Translations under genes and position numbers: made by a program
Notes under the pieces: generated by a model
What the model was told of the DNA's origin: nothing
Databases searched by the model: none
The model's input: only the letters and a program-made list of their open reading frames with translations
Shown here: piece by piece, positions 1 through 9,920 of the stretch
Layout: each line of letters starts with the position of its first letter
Numbering within the stretch: the stretch's first letter is position 1
DNA from: Cryobacterium glucosi
GTDB lineage: Bacteria > Actinomycetota > Actinomycetes > Actinomycetales > Microbacteriaceae
DNA length: 64,000 nucleotides
Assembly: GCF_004402235.1 (NCBI RefSeq)
Contig: NZ_SOFS01000032.1
Span: 368 to 64,367 of the forward strand
Direction of reading: 5' to 3'

Positions 1-146
1 CCGCACACCGCAACCACCAGCCAGCCAGCCAGCCGGCCCGCCCTGCACTGGCCCCGCGCGACACCAGCGCCGCTACGCCCCGGACACGCCGGGCGCGTAA
101 CGGCGCAACCGGCGCGCAACCCGTAGCGGGGCGGCGCAGCATCCGC
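1..146. other. Window edge, no gene recognised
   Basis: I see no convincing coding region here. It holds four tandem CCAG tetranucleotides (17-32) and an 8-bp inverted repeat (70-77 with 122-129) that could end transcription of the minus-strand RDD gene starting beyond it, but with no T-run. Confidence 0.4.
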
Positions 147-1001
147 TCAGCGGTTGGGGAAATCGTGGGGGAGGCGCGTGAGCACCGGGCGGAGGCGCTC
201 GAGGCGTTCTCGTTCCAGGAGGAGTGCCGCGTACTCGCGGCTGCGGCGCACGGCGGCGACGCCGGCGAGGAACTCCTCGGGGGAGACGGCGGGAACCGGG
301 GAGACGAAGGGCGCCGCTTCCGCCGCGAGGTCACTTGCCACGCGCACGCGTGTCTCCGGGGTCAGGCGTCCGGACTGGCGGAGGAACTGGGCGATGCGGC
401 GCGAGAGCCGGTCAGGCAGCCGCACGACATCGACGGTGTACGACCAGGTGGTGAGCTCTTGCGGAAGCCCGAGGACCGGCTCGTCGAACCGGGCCACCCG
501 TTCATACTGGCTGTACGTGCCGGCCATCAGGTCGCCGAGGCGCTTGGACTTGCCGTTCAGCAGAGCCGTCGTGGCGGCCAGGCCGCCGAAGGTGAGGTAG
601 ATCTCGAAGATCCCGCTGAGGGCGCGGGTGAAGGCGTGCCGCAGCTGAATGGACCCGCCGTCGTCACGCACGATGCGGGCGCCGATCGCGAGCTTGCCGA
701 GCGAGCGTCCTCCGGTCACGGTCTCCACGACAGTCGGGAGGACGAGGATCGAGAACGCGAGCCCTGAAATCGCCAGCGTCTGTGCGAGCGCTGGATCCAG
801 GGCGTCGCCCATGACGAAGTCGACCGCGAAGGCGAGTCCCACGAAGAAACCGAGATAGGCGAGCCAGTCGATGATGGCGCCGGCCGCGCGCAGGATGAAA
901 CTCGCCGGCCGCACATCAAGCGCGACCGCCTCGCCAGTGACGAGTTCGTACTCATAGGGAGAACTTTCTCCCTGATCCGCCGCGTTTCCGGGGTGTGCCA
1001 T
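147..1001 (-). CDS. RDD family membrane protein
   Basis: 284 aa membrane protein of unknown biochemical role. The RDD domain spans about residues 32-170: it begins with the arginine/aspartate motif RAAGAIIDW (38-46), two hydrophobic segments follow (about 45-62 and 76-92), and the family ending RLGDLMAGT is at 154-162. A soluble charged C-terminal tail of about 110 residues follows. I chose the ATG at 1001 because the longer open frame upstream is Arg-rich non-conserved sequence. The gene diverges from a SpoIIM-family gene starting only 17 bp away. In actinobacteria such RDD/SpoIIM pairs often lie beside MoxR operons, as here, which suggests a shared envelope role (inference). Confidence 0.85.
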   Translation of the reverse strand: MAHPGNAADQGESSPYEYELVTGEAVALDVRPASFILRAAGAIIDWLAYLGFFVGLAFAVDFVMGDALDPALAQTLAISGLAFSILVLPTVVETVTGGRSLGKLAIGARIVRDDGGSIQLRHAFTRALSGIFEIYLTFGGLAATTALLNGKSKRLGDLMAGTYSQYERVARFDEPVLGLPQELTTWSYTVDVVRLPDRLSRRIAQFLRQSGRLTPETRVRVASDLAAEAAPFVSPVPAVSPEEFLAGVAAVRRSREYAALLLERERLERLRPVLTRLPHDFPNR

Positions 1002-1004
1002 GTC

Positions 1005-1010
1005 TACTAT
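1005..1010 (+). promoter_or_regulatory. Leaderless -10 box for SpoIIM gene
   Basis: TACTAT lies 8 nt before the ATG at 1019 inside the 17-bp divergent gap. No Shine-Dalgarno sequence precedes the ATG, so a leaderless transcript is likely. Confidence 0.5.
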
Positions 1011-1018
1011 TAGAGCAG

Positions 1019-2014
1019 ATGGACCTCGACGCATATTCAACGGCGCACCGCGCCCAGTGGGACCGCCTCGCCGAGCTCGGCAGGGAGCGGCGGCTCTCCG
1101 GCGCGCAGTCCGACGAACTGATCGGCCTGTACCAGTCCGGCGCGACCCAGCTGTCCGCAATCAAGAGCACGGCCGGCTCCACGATCCCGGGCGACCGGCT
1201 CTCCGTCGCGTTGTCCCGCGCCCGGCTGCGCTTCACCGGAGCCGGCGCGAACCTCGTGTCCCAGGTGCCTCGGTTCTTCGTCCTTCAACTGCCCGCCGCG
1301 CTCTACCGCCTGCGCTGGCTCACGCTGTGCGTCGCGGTCGTGACGGTCGCGGTCGCGGTGCTCTATGCCGTCTGGATCACCGGCGACCCCCGGGTGCTCG
1401 CCAACCTCGGCTCCGACGCCCAGCTCCAGCAACTCGTGAACTCTGAATTCGTCGACTACTACTCCGCCAACCCCGCCGCGTCGTTCACCGGCCAGGTCTG
1501 GACGAACAACGCCTGGATCGCCGCGCAGTGCGTCGCCTTCGGTATCCTCGGCCTCTACGTGCCGTACATCGTGCTCTCGAATGCCCAGAACATCGGCACG
1601 ACAGCCGCGGTGATGTTCGCATACGGCAAGGGCGACGTCTTCTTCCTCTACATCGCGCCGCACGGGATGCTGGAGCTCACCGCGATCTTCGTCGCTGCCG
1701 CCGCGGGGCTTCGCATCTTCTGGTCCTGGATCGCCCCCGGTGGGCGTACCCGCGGGCAGGCTCTCGCGGCGGACTCGCGAGCCCTCGCGACGGTTGCGAT
1801 CGGCCTCGTCTTCGTCCTCCTCGTCTCCGGCGTGATCGAAGGCTTCGTGACCCCGGCGCCGTGGCCGTGGCCGGTCAAGATCGGCATCGGCTTCGCCGCG
1901 CTGTGTGCGTTCCTGACGTACATGCTCGTGCTCGGCCGACGGGCCGCACGTTCCGGCGAGACCGGCGACATCGGTGAGTTCGAGGCCGGCAGCACCCGCA
2001 TCTACGCGTCCTGA
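1019..2014 (+). CDS. Stage II sporulation protein M (SpoIIM) family membrane protein
   Basis: 331 aa integral membrane protein. The N-terminal 95 residues are soluble and helical. Membrane segments follow at about 102-120, 165-190, 215-235, 255-275 and 285-302. The family signature PHGMLEL is at 214-220. In sporulating firmicutes SpoIIM acts in engulfment; this lineage does not sporulate, so the name reflects homology only. It is divergent from the RDD gene, and the ATG at 1019 is supported by a -10 box at leaderless spacing. Likely partner of the adjacent MoxR/DUF58 cluster (inference from context). Confidence 0.85.
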   Translation: MDLDAYSTAHRAQWDRLAELGRERRLSGAQSDELIGLYQSGATQLSAIKSTAGSTIPGDRLSVALSRARLRFTGAGANLVSQVPRFFVLQLPAALYRLRWLTLCVAVVTVAVAVLYAVWITGDPRVLANLGSDAQLQQLVNSEFVDYYSANPAASFTGQVWTNNAWIAAQCVAFGILGLYVPYIVLSNAQNIGTTAAVMFAYGKGDVFFLYIAPHGMLELTAIFVAAAAGLRIFWSWIAPGGRTRGQALAADSRALATVAIGLVFVLLVSGVIEGFVTPAPWPWPVKIGIGFAALCAFLTYMLVLGRRAARSGETGDIGEFEAGSTRIYAS

Positions 2015-2028
2015 GGGCCGCGAGCGGG

Positions 2029-3336
2029 CTACAGTCGGCCGGCGAGCTTCAGGGCGAGGTAGTGGTCGGCGAGGCGGGGCGGCAGGTCCGCTGGCGGACC
2101 GGTGACGACGTCGGCACCCTGCTGGCGGATCGCCGCGGCGACCCTGGCGACGTCGAGCAGCGCCCGTTCGGCAGCGGCGGCGCGGTAGACCTGCTCCCGG
2201 TCGGCGCGTTCGTGGGTCGCCTGCACGGTCGTCGGGTCGGTGACCGACGCGACGACGACGGTGTGGCGGCGGGTCAGCTGGGGCAGTACCGCGAGCAGTC
2301 CGGTCGACGCCCCCGCGGCATCGATCGAGGTCAGCAGCACGACGAGGGCGCGCTGGCTCGTGATCGCGCGCACCTGGGCCGGCACTCCGGCCCAGTCCAT
2401 TTCGAGGAGTTCGGGGTCGATCACCGCAAGGGTGTCGACCATCCGCGACAGCAGTTCTGCGCCCTGCGCGCCCTGCACCCGGCCGCGCACCCGCCGGTCG
2501 AAGGCGACCATGTCGACACGGTCTCCGGCCTTCGACGCGAGCGCGGCGAGCAGCAGCGCCGCCTCGAACGCGGTGTCGAGCCTCGTCTCGTTGTCGATCC
2601 GCGCGGCGGAGGTGCGTCCGGTGTCGATCACGATGACCACCCGCCGGTCGCGCTCCGGTCGCCAGGTGCGCACGACCACGTCGTTGTGCCGCGCCGTAGC
2701 CCGCCAGTCGATCGAGCGCACGTCGTCGCCGCGCACATACTCCCGCAGCGAGTCGAACTCGGTGCCCTGTCCGCGCACGAGCACGCTCGTGCGCCCGTCG
2801 AGTTCCTTGAGCCGGGTGATGCGCGAGGGCAGGTGCTTCCGGGCGTTGAAGGGCGGCAGGACACGGATGCGCCCGGGCGCCTCGAGCGTGGCCTGGCGCG
2901 CCCACAGGCCGAGCGGCCCGTACGAGCGGATCGTGACCCGGTCCACCCGTCGTTCTCCCCTCCGGAACGGAGTCAGCGGGAGGGACACGAGCCGGCGTTC
3001 CCCTGTCGGGACGGACAGAGGGGTGCGGTTGTTGCCTGCGCCGGCCGACGGTTGCCAGGCATCCCGCACGAGGGCGCGGAGGCGACGGGAGCCGGAATTG
3101 GTGACGTACAGCAGGCTCGTCACGGTTTCGCCGAGGCGCACCCTGGCCGGCAGCCTGCGTTCGAGGCGCACGGCTCTGGGCGAGCCGGCCAGCGCGAGGT
3201 CGAGCAGGCCGAGCCCGACCGAAAGCAGCAGCCACAGGGCGAGGATGCCGCCCGCGGCCGCCTGGCTGCGTCCGAGCAGCACAATCGGCACGACGCCGAG
3301 GGCGATGAGCAGTGTGAACCGACCGGAGACCGTCAC
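2029..3336 (-). CDS. DUF58 domain protein
   Basis: 435 aa. Two hydrophobic segments lie near the N-terminus (about 7-21 and 30-50). The DUF58 core motif GDDVRSIDWRATAR is at 203-216, followed by a vWA-like fold with the strand VVIVIDTGR near 232-240. DUF58 proteins are nearly always encoded beside MoxR ATPases, as here, and are thought to be clients or partners of the chaperone. The start is GTG at 3336, one base after the moxR stop, so translation is coupled. Fourth member of the minus-strand operon DUF4129, DUF4350, MoxR, DUF58. Molecular function unknown. Confidence 0.88.
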   Translation of the reverse strand: MTVSGRFTLLIALGVVPIVLLGRSQAAAGGILALWLLLSVGLGLLDLALAGSPRAVRLERRLPARVRLGETVTSLLYVTNSGSRRLRALVRDAWQPSAGAGNNRTPLSVPTGERRLVSLPLTPFRRGERRVDRVTIRSYGPLGLWARQATLEAPGRIRVLPPFNARKHLPSRITRLKELDGRTSVLVRGQGTEFDSLREYVRGDDVRSIDWRATARHNDVVVRTWRPERDRRVVIVIDTGRTSAARIDNETRLDTAFEAALLLAALASKAGDRVDMVAFDRRVRGRVQGAQGAELLSRMVDTLAVIDPELLEMDWAGVPAQVRAITSQRALVVLLTSIDAAGASTGLLAVLPQLTRRHTVVVASVTDPTTVQATHERADREQVYRAAAAERALLDVARVAAAIRQQGADVVTGPPADLPPRLADHYLALKLAGRL

Positions 3337-3337
3337 C

Positions 3338-4305
<968 letters not shown>

Positions 4306-4309
<4 letters not shown>

Positions 4310-5559
4310 GGGTCCATTCTTCCGGGGGTGGTTGCGGTGGGTGGGGCGGATGCCGGCGGATCAGCGGGCAGGCCGCTCGCGGCGATCACGGCTCGCTCCA
4401 GGTCCTGGAGGAGGTCGGACTGGGCAATGAGGTCGCGGTCCGTCGCCGGGACTCCGTCGACGAGGACGAAGCGCACCTCGGCCGGTGCCCGACCGGTCAG
4501 TGCGGACACCGCGAGCACGACGTCGTCGAGGCTCGCGAGCCTGGACAGCCCGACCCGGGTCGCGAGGCGCTGCACGGTGGCGACCCGCAGGGAGTCGAGG
4601 GCGCGGAGGCGCGCGTTGCTGCGGGCATAGAGGCGGGCCCTGCCTTCCATCGTCTCGCTCGCGCGTACGGTCACCGGCAGGTTCTCGGCGACGAGCGGTC
4701 CGAGTCGCCTGCCCTGCCACACGGCCGCGGCGAGGAAGACGACCGCGAGCAGCAGGATCGAGGGCGTGACCCAGCCCGGCGTCAACTCGCCGAGGCTCGG
4801 CGGGCCGGTGACCGCGACATCCGTCAGGGTCGGCAGGTACCAGATCAGGTCGGCGCTCGGCCCGAGCAGCCCGAGTGCGAGCGCCGCGTGACCGGATGCC
4901 GTGATCTCGTCGTTGCTGAAGATGGCGCCATCGGCGACGAGGGTCAGCTCTGTGGACGGCAGGGTCGCGCCGACGACGGCGAATGAGTTCCGACCGGACG
5001 GGAAACAACCGATTTCCGCGGAGTCGGCGGGGAGGCTGAGCGTCTTCCCGCCGGGGGCGACGCCGCCTGCCCTGATCGCAGCGGGCAGGTCGCAGCGATC
5101 GCCAGGGCCGTCCAGGCTGTCGGCGACCCCGCCGAAGCCGACTGCGGGGGTCAGCGTCTGCAGCAGGAGGAAATCGGGGGAGACCACGACGGTCCGGGGT
5201 GCGAGGGCCGCCATGGCCGAGATCCGGTCGTTCGTCAGATAGCCGTTCGGGTCACTGAAGAACAGGGTCGGATCCGTGCTCGCCGCGGCGATCGTGCGAG
5301 CCTCGTCCAGGGAGTCCGCTGTCGTGACGCGCACCCCCTGCTGGCGCAGCACCTCGACGAGGGCGCGGGCGCCCGCCGGTGCGGCGTTGTCGGCGGCGAG
5401 CGGGGTCCCTCCGCTTGAACCGGCGCCCGCGAGCAGCGTCGCCGCGATGGCGACGAGCAGGGCGCCGACGCCGGCGAGCACCCAGAACCGCGAGCGCCGT
5501 GCGGCGGCGCGCAGGGTCGGGGTCGTCGCTACGGCATCGGCGCCCGCGAGAGTGGTCAC
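4306..5559 (-). CDS. DUF4350 domain membrane protein
   Basis: 417 aa. One membrane segment lies at about 26-45 and a second near 265-282, with an extracytoplasmic region between them and a roughly 130-residue cytoplasmic tail. DUF4350 proteins occur with MoxR, DUF58 and DUF4129 genes in actinobacteria; no enzymatic activity is established. The GTG start at 5559 overlaps the stop of the DUF4129 gene and the stop overlaps the moxR start, so this is an internal operon gene. Confidence 0.8.
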
Positions 5560-6239
5560 CGCATTGCCGTCGGGGCCGGGTCTTCGCGGGTCGTCGGCGT
5601 CCGCGTGCGCAGGGCGCTTTCGAGCGCGGCGAGGGACAGGAAGCCGGACTCGGTGCCCTCGGCGTTGAGGTAGCGCACGCCGTCGAAGAGGTCAGCCGCC
5701 GTCCGGAGGCTGACCCGCTCCTCCGGGAACGCCGTTGCCGCCCGGTCGGCGAAGTTGTGCGCGGTCGTGCCGGGCGTGATGAAGAGCACCGTGCGTTCGA
5801 TGAGCGACCGTGCCAGGGCCCGGAACATCTCGCTGATCGCGAGGTTCCAGTCCTTGTGCGATGCTGCCGACAGCGCCGCCCGGCGCAACTCGTCTGAGGA
5901 CCGGGCGTCGTTCCTGCCGAACATCTCGTGCTGCAGGGCGCTGCGCCTGTTCCACCGAGGCAACCCGAAGACGAGCACGGCGACCACGACGACGGCGACG
6001 ACGACAAGCGTCACGACGAGCGGGACCCAGGGTCCGAGGCCCGCGCCAGACGGCACGCCCAGTGAAGCGAACCAGTCAAATAAGGCCTTGCTGACCAGGT
6101 CGAACCAGGTCGGCCGCGCGGCCTGGTACGGCGGCTTGGCGAGCTCGTCCCGCAACCAGGCCGTGGCCGTCGGGGCATCGGGATCGACAGGGATGCCCCC
6201 CAGGAACGGACCAGACCACGCGCCCCCCGCACCGGTCAT
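5556..6239 (-). CDS. DUF4129 domain protein
   Basis: 227 aa. An extracytoplasmic N-terminal stretch of about 70 residues precedes one strong membrane segment (72-92) and a cytoplasmic domain, whose tryptophan/leucine-containing pattern (SHKDWNLAISEMFRALARSL) matches DUF4129. The same domain is often fused to transglutaminases elsewhere; here it stands alone. I chose the ATG at 6239, which overlaps the stop of the upstream membrane gene (ATGA at 6236-6239); the longer frame upstream is an Arg/Pro-rich shadow. Part of the MoxR operon. Confidence 0.82.
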   Translation of the reverse strand: MTGAGGAWSGPFLGGIPVDPDAPTATAWLRDELAKPPYQAARPTWFDLVSKALFDWFASLGVPSGAGLGPWVPLVVTLVVVAVVVVAVLVFGLPRWNRRSALQHEMFGRNDARSSDELRRAALSAASHKDWNLAISEMFRALARSLIERTVLFITPGTTAHNFADRAATAFPEERVSLRTAADLFDGVRYLNAEGTESGFLSLAALESALRTRTPTTREDPAPTAMR

Positions 6240-7387
6240 GACTGCGGGGCCGCCGGCATCCGCCCGGCAGGGACCAGGTACGGGTCGGCAGCGTCGTTGC
6301 CGGGGGAAGACTCGACGAAGCGCTGCAGGTCGAGGTCGAGGCCTTCCTTGCGCATCCGCAGGTCGATGTAGATCAGCGCTGTCGTGCCGGACTGGACCAC
6401 CGCGGCGACGGCCCCGAGTACGAGGCTCAGGAGAATGGTCAGCACGTACAGCACGATCACGGGGATCCAGGAGTCGATGGCGCCGGTCGGGTCGATGAGG
6501 GAGACCGCGACGCCGCCGAGCAGCGACAGCGGTGTCGAGACGATCTGCGAGACGATGTTCACAATCGCGGCGACAAGGAACTGCACTCCGAGCGTGCGCC
6601 AGAAATAGCCCCTCGTGAGCGACCACGATCGGGCGATGGCCGCCCCGATGCCGAGGCGTTCGAGCACGATCAGGCTCGGGACGAGGGACGTCTTCGTGGC
6701 CAGCCAGGCCGAGAGCGCGAGGATGCCGAGTGCGCCGAGGATGCCGAAGACGATCCCGAAGACGACGCCGGCTCCTCCGAGCAACACGAACACGACGACG
6801 ACCCCCGCGACGATGGCCAGGCCGAGGAGAAGGGCTCCGCTGAGGATCGCGGACCAGAGTGCGAGCGGCCAGAGGCGTCGGCCGGCCGCCCGCCAGAGCT
6901 GGCCGAGCCGGAGCTTCTGGCCGAGCATGGCACGGGAGACCTCGACGACGATGACGCCCTGGAGCATCGCGGAGGCGATCACGGAGAGGAGGATCGGCAC
7001 GATCGCCGACAACACGATGGTGAGGTTGGCGCCGGCCTGGACCGCGTCCCTGTCCGCGAGCGGGGCGCTGTCGACCCTGCCGAGGGCGAGCACCGTCACC
7101 GGGCCGACGATCAGCAGGGTGACCAGGAGGATCGCGCCCTGCACGAGGAGTGCGCTTCCGAACGTGGCCTTGGGATTGCGCCGCAGCACCTGGAAGGGCG
7201 CCCAGAGCAGGGAGCCGAAACCGAGCGGCCGCAACGGGAGGAGGCCGGGGCGCGGCGGCGGGGTCCACGCGGGAGGAGGACCCCAGGCCTGGGGTGCACC
7301 GGACGCCGGCGGCGGCGCGTATTCGCCGTAGCGCGGTCGATCGTACGCGTCACCTGTCGGTGCGTGCCAGTTCTGCGGGTCCGTCAC
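6236..7387 (-). CDS. Multi-pass membrane protein (glycerophosphodiester phosphodiesterase membrane-domain-like)
   Basis: 383 aa. The first 55 residues are rich in Pro, Tyr and Gly. They are followed by about six long hydrophobic segments (about 75-100, 118-145, 165-215, 245-275, 290-325), the pattern of proteins annotated as glycerophosphoryl diester phosphodiesterase membrane domain or DUF7544-like. No catalytic domain is visible. It starts with GTG at 7387 and is the first gene of the minus-strand operon running through DUF4129, DUF4350, MoxR and DUF58. It diverges from mtrA across 135 bp. Role unknown; the context suggests envelope maintenance. Confidence 0.7.
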   Translation of the reverse strand: MTDPQNWHAPTGDAYDRPRYGEYAPPPASGAPQAWGPPPAWTPPPRPGLLPLRPLGFGSLLWAPFQVLRRNPKATFGSALLVQGAILLVTLLIVGPVTVLALGRVDSAPLADRDAVQAGANLTIVLSAIVPILLSVIASAMLQGVIVVEVSRAMLGQKLRLGQLWRAAGRRLWPLALWSAILSGALLLGLAIVAGVVVVFVLLGGAGVVFGIVFGILGALGILALSAWLATKTSLVPSLIVLERLGIGAAIARSWSLTRGYFWRTLGVQFLVAAIVNIVSQIVSTPLSLLGGVAVSLIDPTGAIDSWIPVIVLYVLTILLSLVLGAVAAVVQSGTTALIYIDLRMRKEGLDLDLQRFVESSPGNDAADPYLVPAGRMPAAPQS

Positions 7388-7499
7388 GAGACCTATGCTG
7401 GCATACTCGGCATCGAAACGGGCGCGACGGGCAATGCCAGCCCCCCTCGACTACTCTGGTGTCAGTGATTGCATGACTCACCGGGAGTATTCCCTCCGG

Positions 7500-7505
7500 T
7501 AACCT
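7500..7505 (+). promoter_or_regulatory. Candidate -10 box of mtrA
   Basis: TAACCT stands 17 nt before the mtrA ATG. It overlaps GGTAACC, which resembles the GTAAC half-sites reported for MtrA-type regulators, so autoregulation is conceivable. No good -35 box is visible. Confidence 0.35.
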
Positions 7506-7522
7506 AAGCAGAAAACGGTTGG

Positions 7523-8203
7523 ATGAACGCACGCATTTTGGTCGTCGACGACGACACCGCGCTGGCGGAAATGATCGGCATTGTCTTGCAGGGTGAAGGT
7601 TTCGACCCGCACTTCTGCGAAGACGGCTCACTCGCGCTCGACGCATTCCGGACGATCAAACCCGATCTGGTTCTGCTCGACCTGATGCTGCCCGGCCTCG
7701 ACGGCATCGAGGTGTGCACCCTGATCCGCGCCGAATCGGGAACGCCCATCATCATGCTCACCGCTCGCACCGATACGACGGATGTGGTCAAGGGCCTCGA
7801 ATCCGGCGCGGACGACTACATGGTCAAACCGTTCAACCCGAAGGAACTCGTCGCCAGGATCCGCACGCGGCTGCGGCCGGTGTCAACGGATTCTCCCGCG
7901 AACCTCTCGATCGGCGACCTCACCGTCGACGCCGCCGGGCACGAGGTGCGCCGCGGCGACCGGCAGATCGGCCTGACCCCACTCGAATTCGACCTCCTCC
8001 TCACCCTCGCGTCCCGTCCCCAGCAGGTGTTCACCCGGGAGATGCTGCTCGAGCAGGTGTGGGGCTACCACTACAAGGCCGACACCCGGCTCGTGAACGT
8101 GCACGTGCAACGCCTCCGCGCCAAGGTCGAGGACGATCCGGACAACCCCCGCATCGTGATGACGGTCCGCGGTGTCGGGTACCGGGCCGGCGCGGCCATC
8201 TAG
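7523..8203 (+). CDS. mtrA: DNA-binding response regulator MtrA
   Basis: 226 aa OmpR/PhoB-type response regulator, partner of MtrB. It controls cell wall, division and osmotic-response genes in actinobacteria. The receiver domain (1-115) has the acidic pocket D9/D10/D11, phospho-acceptor D53 (LLDLMLP) and K102 (VKPF). The C-terminal winged helix (about 125-226) contains RLRAKVEDDP and ends in GVGYRAG. Start ATG at 7523. mtrB follows after 7 bp and lpqB overlaps mtrB, the conserved mtrA-mtrB-lpqB operon. Identification rests on domain structure plus this conserved neighbourhood. Confidence 0.96.
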   Translation: MNARILVVDDDTALAEMIGIVLQGEGFDPHFCEDGSLALDAFRTIKPDLVLLDLMLPGLDGIEVCTLIRAESGTPIIMLTARTDTTDVVKGLESGADDYMVKPFNPKELVARIRTRLRPVSTDSPANLSIGDLTVDAAGHEVRRGDRQIGLTPLEFDLLLTLASRPQQVFTREMLLEQVWGYHYKADTRLVNVHVQRLRAKVEDDPDNPRIVMTVRGVGYRAGAAI

Positions 8204-8210
8204 GCTCCGC

Positions 8211-9920
8211 ATGGCCGAACCGACCGGGTTTGCCCGAACATGGCGCAGGGGGTGGCGGGACTGGCGCGACTGGAGATCCTGGCGTGCCCGCCTGCTTCGC
8301 ACCTGGCGGTCCTCCCTGCAGTTCCGCACCGTGACCATCACGGTCGTGCTGTCCGGCATCGCCATCGTCATGGTCGGCGTGTATGTCTCGGTGAGCGTCG
8401 GCAACGATCTCTTCCAGTCCCGGCTCAGCCAGGTCGAGCTCGACTCGAACCGGGCGACGAGCGCGGCCCAGGGGATCCTGGATTCCTCGGACGCGGCCGA
8501 CCGGGTCCAGGTGCAGAGCCTGCTTGCCTCGGCGCGGAGCGCCATTTCCGCGGCGTCCTCGAGCCGGCTTGTCGCCGTGTTCCGGGTTCCCGGTCAGGAC
8601 CCGTCGACGTCCGTGCCCCAGGACTTCTCGACATTCGGCGACTCGACCGAGGTCATCTCGCCCGAGCTGCGCACCGCCGTCCAGGGCTCGCCGGGCACCC
8701 AGTTCTGGCAGTCGGTGGCCCTGGCGACGGATGACGACGGCCAGGTCGCCGGGATCGTCGTCGGTTCGCAGATCACCGTCCCCGTCGCCGGCCGGTACGA
8801 GCTCTACATCGGCTACAACCTCGGCGAGGCGGAAACGACACTGCAGTTCGTGCAGCGAACCCTCGGCATCGCCGGGCTCCTGCTCATCATCCTGATCGGT
8901 GCGGTGACCTGGATCGTGGTGCGCTTCGTGGTGACGCCGATCCGGGTCGCGGCCGAGACCAGCCAGCGGCTGGCCTCCGGGGACCTCGGTGTGCGGCTGC
9001 CCGTCAAGGGCGACGACGTCATCACGACCCTCGCCCGGTCGTTCAATGGGATGGCGGACAGCCTGCAGAGCCAGATCAAGGAGCTCGCCGACCTCTCCGA
9101 GGTGCAGCAGCGCTTCGTCTCCGACGTGTCGCACGAGCTGCGCACCCCGCTGACGACGATCCGGCTGGCCGGCGACATGCTCTACGATCAGCGGGCCGCC
9201 TTCCCCCCTGCGACGGGTCGTACTGCGGAACTCCTGCACACCCAGGTCGAGCGATTCGAACTCCTGCTCGCGGACCTGCTCGAGATCAGCAAGTACGACG
9301 CCGGGTCGGTCGAACTCGAGGCCGAGCCGACGAACCTCGTGCACCTCGCCGCAGATGCCGTCGAGGGCCTGCGGTCGCTCGCCGAATCCAAGGGCACCCG
9401 GCTCAACCTCGTCGCCCCGGGAGGACACCTCGACGCGGAGGTCGATCCCCGTCGCATCCGCCGGATCATGCACAACCTGATCGGCAACGCGATCGAGCAC
9501 GGCGAGGGCAAGCCCGTCATCGTCTCGGTCGACAGCAACGAGTCCGCCGTTGCCCTCTCGGTGCGCGACTACGGCCTCGGCATGAGCCAGGTCGACGTCA
9601 ACCACGTCTTCGACCGGTTCTGGCGGGCAGACCCCTCCCGCAAGCGCACCATCGGCGGCACGGGCCTCGGCCTCTCGATCTCACTCGAGGACGCGACCGT
9701 GCACCGCGGCTGGCTCCAGGTCTGGTCGAGCCCCGGGAAGGGCTCGTGCTTCCGGCTGACCCTGCCCCGGACCGCGCGCGGCGAGATCACGAGCTCGCCG
9801 AGCCCGCTGCCGCCGGAGGACGCCGGGTCCGACGGAACCCTGCCGCGCCTCACGGTCGGCGAGGTCGGCCGGGCCGGGGTCAAGGGCGCCCAACACGGTG
9901 AGGGAGCGATCCATGACTGA
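8211..9920 (+). CDS. mtrB: Sensor histidine kinase MtrB
   Basis: 569 aa membrane kinase that phosphorylates MtrA. Membrane segments are at about 40-62 and 218-241, flanking an extracytoplasmic sensor domain of about 155 residues. Then come HAMP (about 240-292), the H-box SDVSHELRTPLTTIR with H308, and HATPase_c with the N-box NLIGNAIEHG and G-boxes DYGLGM and GGTGLGLSI. The N-terminal cytoplasmic stretch (11-33) is a striking run of Trp-Arg repeats. I chose ATG 8211, 7 bp after the mtrA stop, rather than an upstream in-frame ATG inside mtrA. The stop overlaps lpqB by 8 bp. Confidence 0.95.
   Translation: MAEPTGFARTWRRGWRDWRDWRSWRARLLRTWRSSLQFRTVTITVVLSGIAIVMVGVYVSVSVGNDLFQSRLSQVELDSNRATSAAQGILDSSDAADRVQVQSLLASARSAISAASSSRLVAVFRVPGQDPSTSVPQDFSTFGDSTEVISPELRTAVQGSPGTQFWQSVALATDDDGQVAGIVVGSQITVPVAGRYELYIGYNLGEAETTLQFVQRTLGIAGLLLIILIGAVTWIVVRFVVTPIRVAAETSQRLASGDLGVRLPVKGDDVITTLARSFNGMADSLQSQIKELADLSEVQQRFVSDVSHELRTPLTTIRLAGDMLYDQRAAFPPATGRTAELLHTQVERFELLLADLLEISKYDAGSVELEAEPTNLVHLAADAVEGLRSLAESKGTRLNLVAPGGHLDAEVDPRRIRRIMHNLIGNAIEHGEGKPVIVSVDSNESAVALSVRDYGLGMSQVDVNHVFDRFWRADPSRKRTIGGTGLGLSISLEDATVHRGWLQVWSSPGKGSCFRLTLPRTARGEITSSPSPLPPEDAGSDGTLPRLTVGEVGRAGVKGAQHGEGAIHD

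Noticed and set aside
1037-3235. Long open frame antisense to the SpoIIM and DUF58 genes
   Set aside because: Arg/Ala/Gly-rich translation typical of GC-rich shadows; the overlapping frames carry recognisable domains.
8201-8210. TAGGCT just before mtrB as a leaderless promoter
   Set aside because: Spacing to ATG is only 4 nt and it overlaps the mtrA stop codon; co-transcription with mtrA is more likely.
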